Part shown: positions 9,067 to 17,700 of the stretch, piece after piece
How positions within the stretch are numbered: the first letter of the stretch is position 1
Layout of the letters: every line of letters begins with the position of its first letter
NCBI GenBank assembly: GCA_017541205.1
Contig: JAFXZO010000086.1
Location: forward strand, 89,652-153,651
Direction: 5' to 3'
Source: Clostridia bacterium
Lineage (GTDB): Bacteria; Bacillota; Clostridia; Christensenellales; Aristaeellaceae
Length of the DNA: 64,000 bases
Program-made: the position numbers and the translations under genes
Notes under the pieces: model-generated
Told to the model about the DNA's origin: nothing
Seen by the model: only the letters and a program-made list of their open reading frames with translations
The model's database searches: none

Positions 9067-10362
9067 TTATACCGCTTCCAGGCCGCTGTTTTCTTCCACG
9101 ACCTTGAGCAGCTGCTCCTGACGCCCGGTCTGGGCGTTGATGTAGACGAGGTAGGTGCCGCCCTGATATGTGCCCTTGAATTCATAGCAGAGCTTCTCTC
9201 CGCTGTCGGTGGGGATCAGGCAGAGCTGGGACGAATCCACATCCAGGCGGGCGCTCACGCGCGCGCGGGCCTCGTCCTCCGTCCAGGCGGGGGTCAGGGG
9301 CGGACGGGCCGTATGGTTCTGCAGATACCCCCTTGCCTCCCAGCCCACCACCTGGGCGGTGTCCATACGCAGCTGCACCTTGATCAGATCCGGATAAAGC
9401 ACGGTGCTGCCTTGGGTGGCCGCGAAGGAGATCACCATTACGCCTTCATACGCCTGGAAATAGGTATCGCGCATCTGCGCATAGCCGTTCCTTTCCAGGA
9501 AATACCGCGCGTTTTCCCGGCATTCTTCGATGGTTTTGCTCGGCTCAAAACCCGCGCTGTCCGGGGCCATCCACAGCATCTTGCCGCCCTGCTTGGTGAC
9601 GGCGGCCTGGAGCACGCCGTCTTTGAGTTTCAGCGTCACGCCCCAGCAGGGCATCAGCCCGCCCGTATCCGTGCCGGGGCTCGCCTCCGCGACCCGGTCC
9701 GCGCCGACAAAGTCCCGCGCGATTTGAAGCGCTTCCTCCCGCGAGATCTTCCTATCCGGCAGGCCCTTGACGGTCCCCGTATCCCGAGCGTCCGAAAACG
9801 GGCCGTCATAGATCAGCGTCGGGTAGGATACGCCGCTGTCATACGCGTTTCCGTTCGTGTCCTCGCTTTGGTCGTAGAACGTGTATTCGCCGGACGCCGC
9901 CTGGGCGGCCAGCGTTTCCCGGGCGCCGTACAGGGCCTGCGCGTACTGCCCGCAGGCGTCGATCAGGGCGTTCAGCTGCCTTGCGTCCGCTTGGGTCACC
10001 TGCCCGGTCCGCAGCAGCGCGCCCGCGTAATCCGCCGCCTGATTGGCGAATTTGACCGCCGCCTGGGTCGCGGTGTGCCGGAGCGGCAAAAGCGATAAGC
10101 TGCGCTGAACCTGGCCCGCCCCGGCGCTCACCTGGTTCAGATACCGCGCCATTTCGCCCGTTTCCTGGGAGAGCAGCGCTTTATTGAGCGACAGCTCCAT
10201 ATCCTCCATCTGCCGCAGCGCGGAGAGCACCGCCCCATCGTACATTTCCCGAAGCCGCGTTTGGTAAGCGTTCGCGTTCCAGGCGCTTCTGGCCGCGGCC
10301 CCGCCAAGCGCCGCAAGCGCCACGGCCATCAAGACCAGCGTGGTTTTCCATTTCTTTTCCAT
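9067..10362 (-). CDS. ypeB: Spore germination protein YpeB
   Basis: A 431-residue protein with one N-terminal membrane anchor (TTLVLMAVALAALGGAAA), a helical region rich in Gln/Ala, and C-terminal PepSY-like domains (ISREEALQIARDFVGADRVAEASPG; YLVYINAQTGRQEQLL). YpeB sits in the spore inner membrane and is mutually required with SleB for cortex lysis at germination. The start at 10362 has GAGGGAAGC just upstream. The gene follows sleB by 7 bp, the arrangement seen in Bacillus and Clostridia. Expression in the forespore under sigma-G is expected from the family and agrees with the candidate promoter upstream of sleB. Confidence 0.92.
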   Translation of the reverse strand: MEKKWKTTLVLMAVALAALGGAAARSAWNANAYQTRLREMYDGAVLSALRQMEDMELSLNKALLSQETGEMARYLNQVSAGAGQVQRSLSLLPLRHTATQAAVKFANQAADYAGALLRTGQVTQADARQLNALIDACGQYAQALYGARETLAAQAASGEYTFYDQSEDTNGNAYDSGVSYPTLIYDGPFSDARDTGTVKGLPDRKISREEALQIARDFVGADRVAEASPGTDTGGLMPCWGVTLKLKDGVLQAAVTKQGGKMLWMAPDSAGFEPSKTIEECRENARYFLERNGYAQMRDTYFQAYEGVMVISFAATQGSTVLYPDLIKVQLRMDTAQVVGWEARGYLQNHTARPPLTPAWTEDEARARVSARLDVDSSQLCLIPTDSGEKLCYEFKGTYQGGTYLVYINAQTGRQEQLLKVVEENSGLEAV

Positions 10363-10369
10363 GCTTCCC

Positions 10370-11029
10370 TCATATCGCAAAGCAGTGCGCGCCGATGCAC
10401 AGCCGCACCTCGCGGCTCCAGATCCAGGCGCTGGTTGCAGTGGCGGGATTATAATAATAGACGCAGCCGCCGGTCGGGTCCCAGCCGTTCATGGCGTCGC
10501 GCGCGGCGCGGATGGCGTCCCCGTCCGGGCTCAGGTTGATCTGCCCGTCCGCCACGCAGTCAAAGGCGCCGGCCTGGTAGATCACGGCGCTGATGGTGTT
10601 GGGAAAAAACGAGGAGCGCACGCGGTTGAGCACCACCGCCGCCACCGCCACCTGGCCCACGTACGGCTCGCCCCGCGCTTCCGCGTGCACCAGCCGCGCC
10701 AGCGTGTAGACTTCGCTTTCGTTATAGCTGACAGCCGTCTGCGTGCCGGTGCCGTTCAGCCGGATGCCCAGCGCCGCCGCCGTCGCCGGGCCGACCACGC
10801 CATCCGCCTTCAGCCCGTTCTTCTTTTGGAACCAGATCACCGCGTTGTATGTTTCCTGCCCGAAGATCCCGTCCGCGGGCGCGTCCATATAGCCGTACTG
10901 CTTCAGGCGCGTCTGGATCTTCACCACGTTTTCCCCTTTGTCGCCCCACGCCACCGCCGCCCGGCCCTGGACCGCAAAGCATAGCGCCAGCAGCAGCGCC
11001 GCCGCCGCCGTTCCGTGCATCCTTCTCAC
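10370..11029 (-). CDS. sleB: Spore cortex-lytic enzyme SleB
   Basis: A 219-residue exported cortex hydrolase (lytic transglycosylase). A signal peptide covers about residues 1-24. A PG_binding_1 domain follows (about 28-88; GENVVKIQTRLKQYGYMDAPADGIFG), then the hydrolase_2 (SleB/CwlJ) domain (about 100-219). The conserved catalytic glutamate is in LARLVHAEARGEPYVGQVAVAAVVLNRV. It degrades the muramic-delta-lactam cortex during germination and depends on YpeB, encoded directly downstream. A GTG start at 11029 fits the GGAAG ribosome site; the ATG at 11020 is the alternative. Confidence 0.94.
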   Translation of the reverse strand: MRRMHGTAAAALLLALCFAVQGRAAVAWGDKGENVVKIQTRLKQYGYMDAPADGIFGQETYNAVIWFQKKNGLKADGVVGPATAAALGIRLNGTGTQTAVSYNESEVYTLARLVHAEARGEPYVGQVAVAAVVLNRVRSSFFPNTISAVIYQAGAFDCVADGQINLSPDGDAIRAARDAMNGWDPTGGCVYYYNPATATSAWIWSREVRLCIGAHCFAI

Positions 11030-11051
11030 TTTGCCACTTCCTTTCCTCGCC

Positions 11052-11080
11052 TATTCTGCGCGTTTTTTCCATTTCCATAC
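11052..11080 (-). promoter_or_regulatory. Candidate sigma-G promoter of sleB-ypeB
   Basis: On the minus strand GTATG (11080-11076), 17 bp and CAGAATA (11058-11052) resemble the forespore sigma-G consensus (GHATR, CATnHTA) with one mismatch in the -10. The location and the genes fit; the match itself is not strong proof. Confidence 0.45.
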
Positions 11081-11092
11081 GCCCGCGCGCGC

Positions 11093-11128
11093 AAAAAAGG
11101 CCGAAGGAAACGCTGTTCCTTCAGCCTT
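11093..11128 (-). terminator. Intrinsic terminator of the liv operon
   Basis: Stem of 13 bp with one mismatch (11097-11109 with 11116-11128) followed by a T6 tract on the minus strand, 21 bp after the livF stop. Confidence 0.8.
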
Positions 11129-11148
11129 GTGCGGGCGAGAGCCGCTTT

Positions 11149-11877
11149 TTACGATCCCAAATACGCTTTTTGCACCGCGTCGTTTTGCAGCAATTCTTCC
11201 GCCGGCCCCTGCATGGTGATGAGGCCGGTTTCCATCACGTAGGCGCGGTTGGCGACGTGGAGGGCCATCTGCGCGTTTTGTTCGATCAGGAGGATGGTGA
11301 CGCCGGAGGCGTGGAGCTCGCTGATGATGGAAAAAATCTGTTCGACCAGGATGGGGGCCAGGCCCATGGACGGCTCGTCCAGCATCAGCAGCTTCGGGCG
11401 CGACATGAGCGCGCGGGCCATGGCCAGCATCTGCTGTTCGCCGCCGCTCAAGGTGCCGGCGATCTGTTTTTCACGCTCTTTGAGGCGGGGGAAGCGCTCG
11501 AACATTTCCTCCAGCGAGGCGCTGATCTCGTTCAGGGGCCGGGTGAACGCGCCCATTTCAAGGTTTTCCCGCACCGTCATCTGCTGAAAGATGCGGCGGC
11601 CTTCGGGGCAGAGGCTCAGGCCCTTGGGCACGATCTTGCTCGCGCCAAGGCCGTTCAAGACTTCCCCGTTCAATTCCACCGTGCCCTGGCGCGGCTTAAG
11701 GAGGCCCGCGATGGTGTTGAGCGTGGTGGATTTGCCCGCGCCGTTCGCGCCGATCAGGGTGACGATCTCGTTCTCGTACACCTCCAGGGAAATCCCCTTG
11801 ATGGCGTGGATGGCCCCGTAATACACATGGATATCATTGACTTTCAGAAGGGGCGCGGCCTGCATTATTTCCGTCAT
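11149..11877 (-). CDS. livF: Branched-chain amino-acid-type ABC transporter ATPase LivF
   Basis: A 242-residue ATPase of the LivF subfamily. It has Walker A GANGAGKST, the signature LSGGEQQMLAMARAL, Walker B LLMLDEPSMGLAP (the MGL after the D-loop is typical of LivF) and the switch His region. It powers import through LivH/LivM together with LivG. The ATG overlaps the livG stop in an ATGA, indicating translational coupling. It is the last gene of the livJHMGF cluster. The actual substrate could be branched-chain amino acids or a related amide; sequence does not settle this. Confidence 0.92.
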   Translation of the reverse strand: MTEIMQAAPLLKVNDIHVYYGAIHAIKGISLEVYENEIVTLIGANGAGKSTTLNTIAGLLKPRQGTVELNGEVLNGLGASKIVPKGLSLCPEGRRIFQQMTVRENLEMGAFTRPLNEISASLEEMFERFPRLKEREKQIAGTLSGGEQQMLAMARALMSRPKLLMLDEPSMGLAPILVEQIFSIISELHASGVTILLIEQNAQMALHVANRAYVMETGLITMQGPAEELLQNDAVQKAYLGS

Positions 11878-12737
11878 GCCTGTGCCTCCTTTTTCTTGCC
11901 CAGATAGGCTTCGATCACCACGGGGTTGCGCTGGATCTCATCCGCCGTGCCCTTGGCGATCACGCGGCCGAAATTCAGCACGCAGATGCCCTCGCACACG
12001 CCCATGACCAGGTTCATATCGTGCTCGATCAAAAGGATGGCGATCTGGAATTGATCCCTGATCTTGGCGATGTTCTCCATCAGCTCTTCGGTCTCGCGGG
12101 GGTTCATGCCCGCGGCCGGCTCGTCCAGCAAAAGGAGCTTGGGGTTCGTCGCCAGCGCGCGCACGATCTCCAGCCGGCGCTGTACGCCGTAGGGCAGGCT
12201 GCCCGCGCGCTCGTCCGCCAGCTTTTCCATATCGAAAATGTGCAGCAGCTCCAGCGTTTTTTCGTGCTGCTTGTTTTCCTGGATCCAGTACCGGGGCAGG
12301 CGCAGGATGCCGCTGAACATATCGTATTTGATCTGGTTATGCAGGCCGATGCGCACGTTTTCCTCCACCGTCATGTTGCCGAACAGGCGGATGTTCTGGA
12401 ACGTGCGCGCCAGGCCCAGCTTGCTCGCCTGCACGATGTTCAGCCCGTGCAGATCGCGCCCGTTGATGAGGGCCGCGCCGCTGGTCGGCTCATAGACCTT
12501 GGTGATGAGGTTGAACACGGTGGTCTTGCCTGCGCCGTTGGGGCCGATCAGGCCGGCGATCTCCGTTTTGCCGATGGTCAGGTTAAAATCGTCCACGGCT
12601 TTGAGCCCGCCGAACTCGATGCCAAGGTGCCGGGTTTCGAGCACGGGGATCTCGTTAAAATCACGCTCGGGCACGATGGACCCGGACGGAACGGGCACCA
12701 TTTTGGTGTTGGAGCGATGCTTGGATTGGTTACTCAT
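11874..12737 (-). CDS. livG: Branched-chain amino-acid-type ABC transporter ATPase LivG
   Basis: A 287-residue ATPase with Walker A GPNGAGKTTVFNLI, the LivG-type signature LPYGVQRRLEIVRAL (YGxQR in place of SGGQ) and Walker B LLLLDEPAAGMNP. About 30 extra N-terminal residues precede the first strand (ETRHLGIEFGGLKAV), slightly longer than usual. The gene overlaps livM by 8 bp and livF by 4 bp, so the operon is tightly coupled. Confidence 0.92.
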   Translation of the reverse strand: MSNQSKHRSNTKMVPVPSGSIVPERDFNEIPVLETRHLGIEFGGLKAVDDFNLTIGKTEIAGLIGPNGAGKTTVFNLITKVYEPTSGAALINGRDLHGLNIVQASKLGLARTFQNIRLFGNMTVEENVRIGLHNQIKYDMFSGILRLPRYWIQENKQHEKTLELLHIFDMEKLADERAGSLPYGVQRRLEIVRALATNPKLLLLDEPAAGMNPRETEELMENIAKIRDQFQIAILLIEHDMNLVMGVCEGICVLNFGRVIAKGTADEIQRNPVVIEAYLGKKKEAQA

Positions 12738-13863
12738 GCTTCTGCTCCTCCCCTTCTTCTTCGCCGCCCAATTCCTTCACGGCGCCGCCCACGGCCGGGG
12801 CGTATTTGGCCGCCCTGCGAAAGAAGCTTTTCAGCGGCGCAAACAGGCGGCTGGTGATGGCGCGGATGGTGGGGTTGTTGGTAAAGATCATGACCAGGAT
12901 CAGCACGACCGCGTACACCAGCATCCGGTAATCCGCGAACGCGCGGAGGACCTCGGGCAGCACGGTCAGCGCCGTGGCGGAAATGACGGAGCCCAGGATA
13001 TTGCCAAGCCCGCCGAGCACCACGAACACCAGCACGTTGATCGACTGGTTGAACGTAAACTGCGTGGGCACCACCGTGGAGGAGTTGAGGCCGTAAAGCG
13101 CGCCCGCCATGCCGGCCAGCACCGCGGCGGTCACGAACGCCATCATTTTATACTTTGTCACGTTCACGCCCATGGATTCGGCGGCGATGCGGTTGTCGCG
13201 CGTCGCCTTGATGGCGCGGCCCGCGCGGGAATTGACCAGGTTCAATACCACCACCAGGGTGATGAGGATCAGGATAAAGCCCGCCATGAACGTGGAAATG
13301 GGCTTGATCTTGACCGCGCCCTTGGCCCCATCCACCAGCATGGTGACGCCCTCGGGCAGCTTTTTATTCAAAATGGACGAATATACCCGGCCGTCGCCGG
13401 TGCCGATATAGAGCACGTTCACCAGGTTTCTGATGATTTCGCCGAAGGCCAGCGTCACGATCGCCAGATAGTCGCCCCGCAGCCGCAGCACGGGAATGCC
13501 GATCAGCGCGCCGACGATCCCGGCCATCACGCCGCCCGCGGCAATGGCGATCACCAGCCGCAGCGTGGTGTCCTGCACGCCGTAGAGGTTCACGAGCACG
13601 CCGCTGATCACCGCGCCCGTGTACGCGCCCACGCTCATAAAGCCCGCGTGGCCCAGCGAAAGCTCGCCGGAAATGCCGATCACCAGGTTCAGCGATACGG
13701 CCATCACGATCCAGCAGCAGATGGGCACCAATTGGCCCTTCAGGGACCGGCTGATGGTCTTGGCATCGATCATGGACTGCAGGATGAAGAACGCGCCGAT
13801 CACCAGCGCGAAGGTGACGATGTTGTAGATGATCTTGCTGCGCTTGGCTCTTGTCATTTTCAT
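12730..13863 (-). CDS. livM: Branched-chain amino-acid-type ABC transporter permease LivM
   Basis: A 377-residue multi-pass permease with the conserved LivM segments (LSLGHAGFMSVGAYTGA near residue 70, RLRGDYLAIVTLAFGEIIRNL, and GGLGNILGSVISATAL). About nine hydrophobic segments are visible. The C-terminus has an acidic, Lys-rich tail (GGEEEGEEQKHE). It pairs with LivH to form the membrane channel. A 4-bp gap separates it from livH. Confidence 0.92.
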   Translation of the reverse strand: MKMTRAKRSKIIYNIVTFALVIGAFFILQSMIDAKTISRSLKGQLVPICCWIVMAVSLNLVIGISGELSLGHAGFMSVGAYTGAVISGVLVNLYGVQDTTLRLVIAIAAGGVMAGIVGALIGIPVLRLRGDYLAIVTLAFGEIIRNLVNVLYIGTGDGRVYSSILNKKLPEGVTMLVDGAKGAVKIKPISTFMAGFILILITLVVVLNLVNSRAGRAIKATRDNRIAAESMGVNVTKYKMMAFVTAAVLAGMAGALYGLNSSTVVPTQFTFNQSINVLVFVVLGGLGNILGSVISATALTVLPEVLRAFADYRMLVYAVVLILVMIFTNNPTIRAITSRLFAPLKSFFRRAAKYAPAVGGAVKELGGEEEGEEQKHE

Positions 13864-13867
13864 CGCC

Positions 13868-14746
13868 TTACACCTTCTCCCTGATCTGCTTGCCCAGCAG
13901 CCCGGAGGGCTTCACCAGCAGCACCACGATCAGCACGGCGAACACGATCGCGTCGCCCAGCTCGGTCGAAATATAGGCCTTGCCGAAAATTTCGATCACG
14001 CCCAGCAGCACGCCGCCCAGCATGGCCCCGGGGATGGACCCGATGCCGCCGAACACGGCCGCGGTGAACGCCTTGATGCCCGGCATGGAGCCGGTGGTCG
14101 GCTGCAGGATCGGGTAGCTGGAGCACAGCAGCACGCCCGCGATGGCGGCCAGGGCCGAGCCGATGGCGAACGTGACGGAGATGGTGCGGTTCACGTTGAT
14201 GCCCATCAATTCCGCCGCGCCCCGGTCCTCGCTGACGCAGCGCATGGCCTTGCCCATCTTGGTTTTCGCCGTGAACAGGGTCAGCGCGATCATGATGACG
14301 ATGTTCGCCAGGATCGTGATGATGGTCGCGCTGGAAACGCTCAGCTGGCCGATCCTCAGCGTCGTGCCGTTGATGAACGTGCGCGGGAAGGACTTGGGGT
14401 TCGCGCCCCAAATCATCAGCGCGGTGTTCTGCAGCAGATAGCTCATGCCGATGGCGGTGATCAGCACCGCCAGGCTGGCCGCCTGCCGCAGCGGCCGATA
14501 GGCCAGGCCTTCGATGGTGACGCCCAGCGCCGTGCAGACCGCCATGGCGGCTACGATCGCCAGCACCGGGGGGAAGCCCCAATACTGCAAGGCGCAGAAG
14601 GCGATGTACGCGCCGACCATGATCACATCGCCATGCGCGAAGTTCAGCATCTTGGCGATGCCGTACACCATCGTATACCCCAGGGCAATGATGGCGTAAA
14701 TGCTGCCAAGGCTCAGGCCGTTTATCAGGTTATCGAGAAAAATCAT
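13868..14746 (-). CDS. livH: Branched-chain amino-acid-type ABC transporter permease LivH
   Basis: A 292-residue permease beginning MIFLDNLINGLSLGSIYAII, with the family motifs LNFAHGDVIMVGAYIAF, AITAIGMSYLLQN and KAFTAAVFGGIGSIPGAMLGG. Roughly eight membrane helices. The ATG at 14746 is preceded by GGGAG at 10 bases; an in-frame start 36 bases upstream lacks a site. It is the first gene after the attenuator-like hairpin that follows the binding-protein gene. Confidence 0.92.
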   Translation of the reverse strand: MIFLDNLINGLSLGSIYAIIALGYTMVYGIAKMLNFAHGDVIMVGAYIAFCALQYWGFPPVLAIVAAMAVCTALGVTIEGLAYRPLRQAASLAVLITAIGMSYLLQNTALMIWGANPKSFPRTFINGTTLRIGQLSVSSATIITILANIVIMIALTLFTAKTKMGKAMRCVSEDRGAAELMGINVNRTISVTFAIGSALAAIAGVLLCSSYPILQPTTGSMPGIKAFTAAVFGGIGSIPGAMLGGVLLGVIEIFGKAYISTELGDAIVFAVLIVVLLVKPSGLLGKQIREKV

Positions 14747-14803
14747 CTTGCCGCATCTCCCAAACGATGGATTGTGCCCCAAAGAAGAACCGGGAAATAA
14801 ACG

Positions 14804-14842
14804 AAAAGGCGGGACTGGCCCTTTTTACGGAGCCAGCCCGCT
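14804..14842 (-). terminator. Attenuating terminator between livJ and livH
   Basis: On the minus strand GCGGGCTGGC (14841-14832) pairs with GCCAGTCCCGCC (14819-14808), followed by TTTT. Such a hairpin would let the binding protein be made in excess over the membrane subunits. Confidence 0.7.
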
Positions 14843-14864
14843 TCTTCACCCCAGGGATGAAGGA

Positions 14865-15995
14865 TTATTCAAACACGTATTCGCCGTTGACGATGGTGGC
14901 GGCCATGGGGGTCTTGGAGACGGCGCCGGTTTCGTCCCAGGTCATGGTGCCGGTCAGGCCGGAAACTTGCAGCTCCAGCATGGCGGCGATCATCAATTCG
15001 CACGCTTCCTCGGCGGACATATCGGCGGTGATGCCGGCCTTTTCGGCGGCGGCGATCAGGATGTAGATGCCGTCATAGGCGTCGGCGGCGAACTGGATCG
15101 GGATCTCGTTGTACGCGGCCTGGTACTTGGCAACGAAGCTCACGGTCAGGTCGTCCTGCGCGGTGGCGACGAAGGGGGTCAGCAGCATGACGCCCTCGGC
15201 CAGGGAGGTGTCGAAGCCTTCCACGCTCAGGATGCCGTCCATGCCGTCCACGCCGAAGAACACGGGATGGTATTCCTTATCCGCGGCGGTCTTGAGGATC
15301 AGGGAAGCGGGGGTGTAGTACATGGGCAGGAACACGATTTCCGCGCCCTTATTCTGGGCGTCGGCCACCTGAACGGTGAAGTCGGTGGTTTCATCGGTGA
15401 AGGTGGTTTCGGAAACGATTTCCAGGCCCAGCTTGGCGGCTTCCGCCACAAAGGTATCGCGGATACCGGTGGAGTATACGTCGGCGTTGTTATAGATCAC
15501 GGCGATCTTGGTGCCCAGGCTGTGGCCGGCGATGTACTGGGCGGAGGCGAGGCCCTGGTTGGGGTCGCTGAAGCAGATCTGGAACACGTTGTCCTTATCC
15601 TCGGTCACGGCGGGGGAGGAGGCGGAGGGGGTCAGGAAGAACACGCGGTCCACATAGCCCTGAGCGCCGGCGGCTTCGCAGGGCTTGGAGGTGGTGGTGC
15701 CCAGGATCATCTGCGCGCCGGCGTCCAAAGCGGCGTTATAAGCGTTGATGACCTTTTCCACGTTGTGCTCGTCGTCTTCGTTGATCAGCTCGATGCGGTA
15801 TTTGCCGCCCGCGGCGTTGATTTCTTCCACGGCGATTTCCGCGCCGTGCAGGGTGGCCAGGCCGTACAGGGCGGCCGCGCCGGTGGTGGGGCCGATGTGG
15901 GCGACCTTCAGGGTGATCACGTCATCCTCGGCAAAAACGGTGGTCACGCTCATCAGCATGACCGCGGCAAGCAGCAGGGCAAACAGCTTTTTCAT
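14865..15995 (-). CDS. Branched-chain amino-acid-type ABC transporter binding protein (LivJ/BraC-like)
   Basis: A 376-residue type I periplasmic-binding-fold protein (Peripla_BP_6), with VAHIGPTTGAAALYG at the start of the fold and GTTTSKPCEAAGAQGYVDRVFFLTPSASSPAVT in the ligand cleft. The signal peptide ends TVFA-EDD and looks like a signal-peptidase I site. There is no lipobox cysteine, which is unusual for a Gram-positive binding protein. It heads the liv operon with a strong promoter, and AGGAGG lies just before the ATG. Confidence 0.9.
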   Translation of the reverse strand: MKKLFALLLAAVMLMSVTTVFAEDDVITLKVAHIGPTTGAAALYGLATLHGAEIAVEEINAAGGKYRIELINEDDEHNVEKVINAYNAALDAGAQMILGTTTSKPCEAAGAQGYVDRVFFLTPSASSPAVTEDKDNVFQICFSDPNQGLASAQYIAGHSLGTKIAVIYNNADVYSTGIRDTFVAEAAKLGLEIVSETTFTDETTDFTVQVADAQNKGAEIVFLPMYYTPASLILKTAADKEYHPVFFGVDGMDGILSVEGFDTSLAEGVMLLTPFVATAQDDLTVSFVAKYQAAYNEIPIQFAADAYDGIYILIAAAEKAGITADMSAEEACELMIAAMLELQVSGLTGTMTWDETGAVSKTPMAATIVNGEYVFE

Positions 15996-16053
15996 TCGTC
16001 AGATCCTCCTTGTATTCTTATACGCATTCAACCGCTTTCCGGTGAACAGACCT

Positions 16054-16082
16054 ATTATAAGGAAAACAAACGCGCAGGGCAA
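16054..16082 (-). promoter_or_regulatory. Promoter of the liv operon
   Basis: On the minus strand TTGCCC (16082-16077), 17 bp, TATAAT (16059-16054). The expected leader to the binding-protein ATG is about 50 nt. Confidence 0.7.
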
Positions 16083-16166
16083 GCGTTTTTCGCGATTTTC
16101 CTGCATTTTCTCGGTTTTTTCCGCACGCGAAGCGCTTTGCGCCCGATGGGACGCCGCGCGCGGGGA

Positions 16167-16382
16167 TCAATAGATCGTTTTCACGCTGTCGAGCTTCAGG
16201 CTGCGCAGCACGCTTTCCAGCGTTTCCCGGTCCACCAGCATGACGTCGTGAAATTGGCCTGTCGCCTTGTCGATCAGGCCCAGGGTCATTTCTCCCGTGC
16301 AGATGCTTCTGCGGACGGCCACCTCCTGCGTTTCGGGATCATAGGAAACGGCGGGCGGCGTTTTTCTGCGGAACAAAGGCAC
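16167..16382 (-). CDS. Small conserved-looking protein of unknown function (71 aa)
   Basis: I chose a GTG start at 16382 because AAGGGGGAAA lies 5-10 bases upstream. The frame runs on further upstream, but that part lies antisense to the next gene's promoter and leader. The product (VPLFRRKTPPAVSYDPETQE...) has no signal peptide or membrane segment. Its centre, RRSICTGEMTLGLIDKATGQFHDVMLV, carries a single cysteine in an SICTGE motif that I recall from short clostridial hypothetical proteins. I do not know the function. It stands alone between the liv operon and the divergent transporter genes. Confidence 0.6.
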   Translation of the reverse strand: MPLFRRKTPPAVSYDPETQEVAVRRSICTGEMTLGLIDKATGQFHDVMLVDRETLESVLRSLKLDSVKTIY

Positions 16383-16479
16383 TTGTGTTTCCCCCTTTTC
16401 CTGTTTTTCCCGATTATACCAAGCGCGGGGAGGAATGGCAAGGCCCGTTTTTTCCGGCCGCCGATCCTGAAACATTTGG

Positions 16480-16508
16480 TTGCATTCCGGCCATAAATGT
16501 GATAGAAT
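16480..16508 (+). promoter_or_regulatory. Promoter of the Afu/Fbp-type transporter genes
   Basis: TTGCAT at 16480-16485, 17 bp, TAGAAT at 16503-16508, about 50 bp before the binding-protein ATG. Confidence 0.65.
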
Positions 16509-16560
16509 AGGGCTATCAAAAATGGATGGCATATCCATCATATTAAAGGAGGGTTTTCTC

Positions 16561-17589
16561 ATGAAGAAACTGACTGCTCTGCTTCTTGCGCTTATCATGC
16601 TGATGAGCGTGAGCACCGTATTTGCGGATGACGAGCGCGTGCTGAATATCTGCACCCCCAACAGCGACGGCTTACGCTCTATTTACGCGCTGTTTGAACA
16701 GGAAACCGGCATCAAGGTCAATTCCGAGTCCCTGGGCACCGGCGACTGCATGAAGCGCATCGACGCCGAAAAGGAACAGGAATACTGCTCCTTCGACCTC
16801 ATGTACGGCGGCAGCCTGGCCAACTTCGTGGCCAATAAAGACCTGTTCCAGGATTACTATTCCCCCGAGGATGAATTCCTGATGGAAGCGTACCAGAACA
16901 AGCTGGGCTTCTGCACCAACTACACCGTGGACGGCAGCGTGCTGCTGGTGAACGACGATCTGCTCAAGGAAATGGGCATCGAAGTGAAGGGCTACGCCGA
17001 TCTGCTGCAGCCCGAGCTCAAGGGCAAGATCGTGTCCGCCGATCCTTCCGCTTCTTCTTCCGCCTTCTGCCAGCTGACCAACTGGCTGCTGGTGATGGGC
17101 GAGGGCGAAACCGCCGCGGAACGCTATGAGAGCGACGCCGCCTGGAAGTACACCGAGGACCTGCTCAAGGGCCAGGACGTGAAGATCACCTCTTCCTCCT
17201 CCGCCGTGTACAAGGGAGTTATCAACGGCGAATACGCCGTGGGCCTGACCTATGAAGATCCCTGCGTCACCATGATCAAGGACGGCGCCACGAACGTGCA
17301 CATCGTGTACCCCGTGGAAGGCACCGTGTTCCTGCCCGCCCAGATCGGCATCCCCAAGAACTGCAAGAACATTGACGAGGCCCAGGCGTTCGTGGACTTC
17401 ATGCTCTCCGAAGTGGCCCAGAAATTCCTGGCCGAGCAGACCACCAGCCGCAACATCCGCCCCGTGGAATACACCAACGATGTCATGACCCCGCTGGCCG
17501 ACATCGTTCTGGCGTATGAGGACAGCGACTACGTGATCGCCCACACCGCCGAGCTCAAGACCCGCGTGCTCGATATCATGAATAAGTAA
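16561..17589 (+). CDS. ABC transporter substrate-binding protein, FbpA/AfuA type
   Basis: A 342-residue type II binding-fold protein. The signal peptide (MKKLTALLLALIMLMSVSTVFA) has no lipobox cysteine. The mature part starts LNICTPNSDGLRSIYALFEQETGIKV, typical of the iron(III)/sugar-phosphate binding family, and GIPKNCKNIDEAQAFVDFML near the C-terminus is also family-like. Members bind ferric ion (FbpA), aminoethylphosphonate or hexose phosphates (AfuA). The neighbouring fused permease and phospho-sugar mutase make an organic phosphate ligand attractive, but this is inference. AAAGGAGGG precedes the ATG. Confidence 0.87.
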   Translation: MKKLTALLLALIMLMSVSTVFADDERVLNICTPNSDGLRSIYALFEQETGIKVNSESLGTGDCMKRIDAEKEQEYCSFDLMYGGSLANFVANKDLFQDYYSPEDEFLMEAYQNKLGFCTNYTVDGSVLLVNDDLLKEMGIEVKGYADLLQPELKGKIVSADPSASSSAFCQLTNWLLVMGEGETAAERYESDAAWKYTEDLLKGQDVKITSSSSAVYKGVINGEYAVGLTYEDPCVTMIKDGATNVHIVYPVEGTVFLPAQIGIPKNCKNIDEAQAFVDFMLSEVAQKFLAEQTTSRNIRPVEYTNDVMTPLADIVLAYEDSDYVIAHTAELKTRVLDIMNK

Positions 17590-17606
17590 ACCTCCCGGTC
17601 TCAAAC

Positions 17607-17642
17607 GGTGCGCAATCGGTTTGCCGGTTGCGCACCCGCTTT
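17607..17642 (+). terminator. Attenuating hairpin between binding-protein and ATPase genes
   Basis: GGTGCGCAA (17607-17615) pairs with TTGCGCACC (17628-17636), with additional CGG/CCG pairing in the loop region, followed by CGCTTTTATA. It probably lowers readthrough into the ATPase and permease genes. Confidence 0.65.
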
Positions 17643-17700
17643 TATACGGAAATGAAAAGCATGTCCGGCCATGAAAAAAGGGAAAGGATTGCAAGGTACT

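Noticed and set aside
14700-16496. A 598-codon plus-strand frame with a Gly/His-rich product
   Set aside because: Antisense shadow of the livJ-like gene, which has a signal peptide, family motifs, a promoter and an AGGAGG site.
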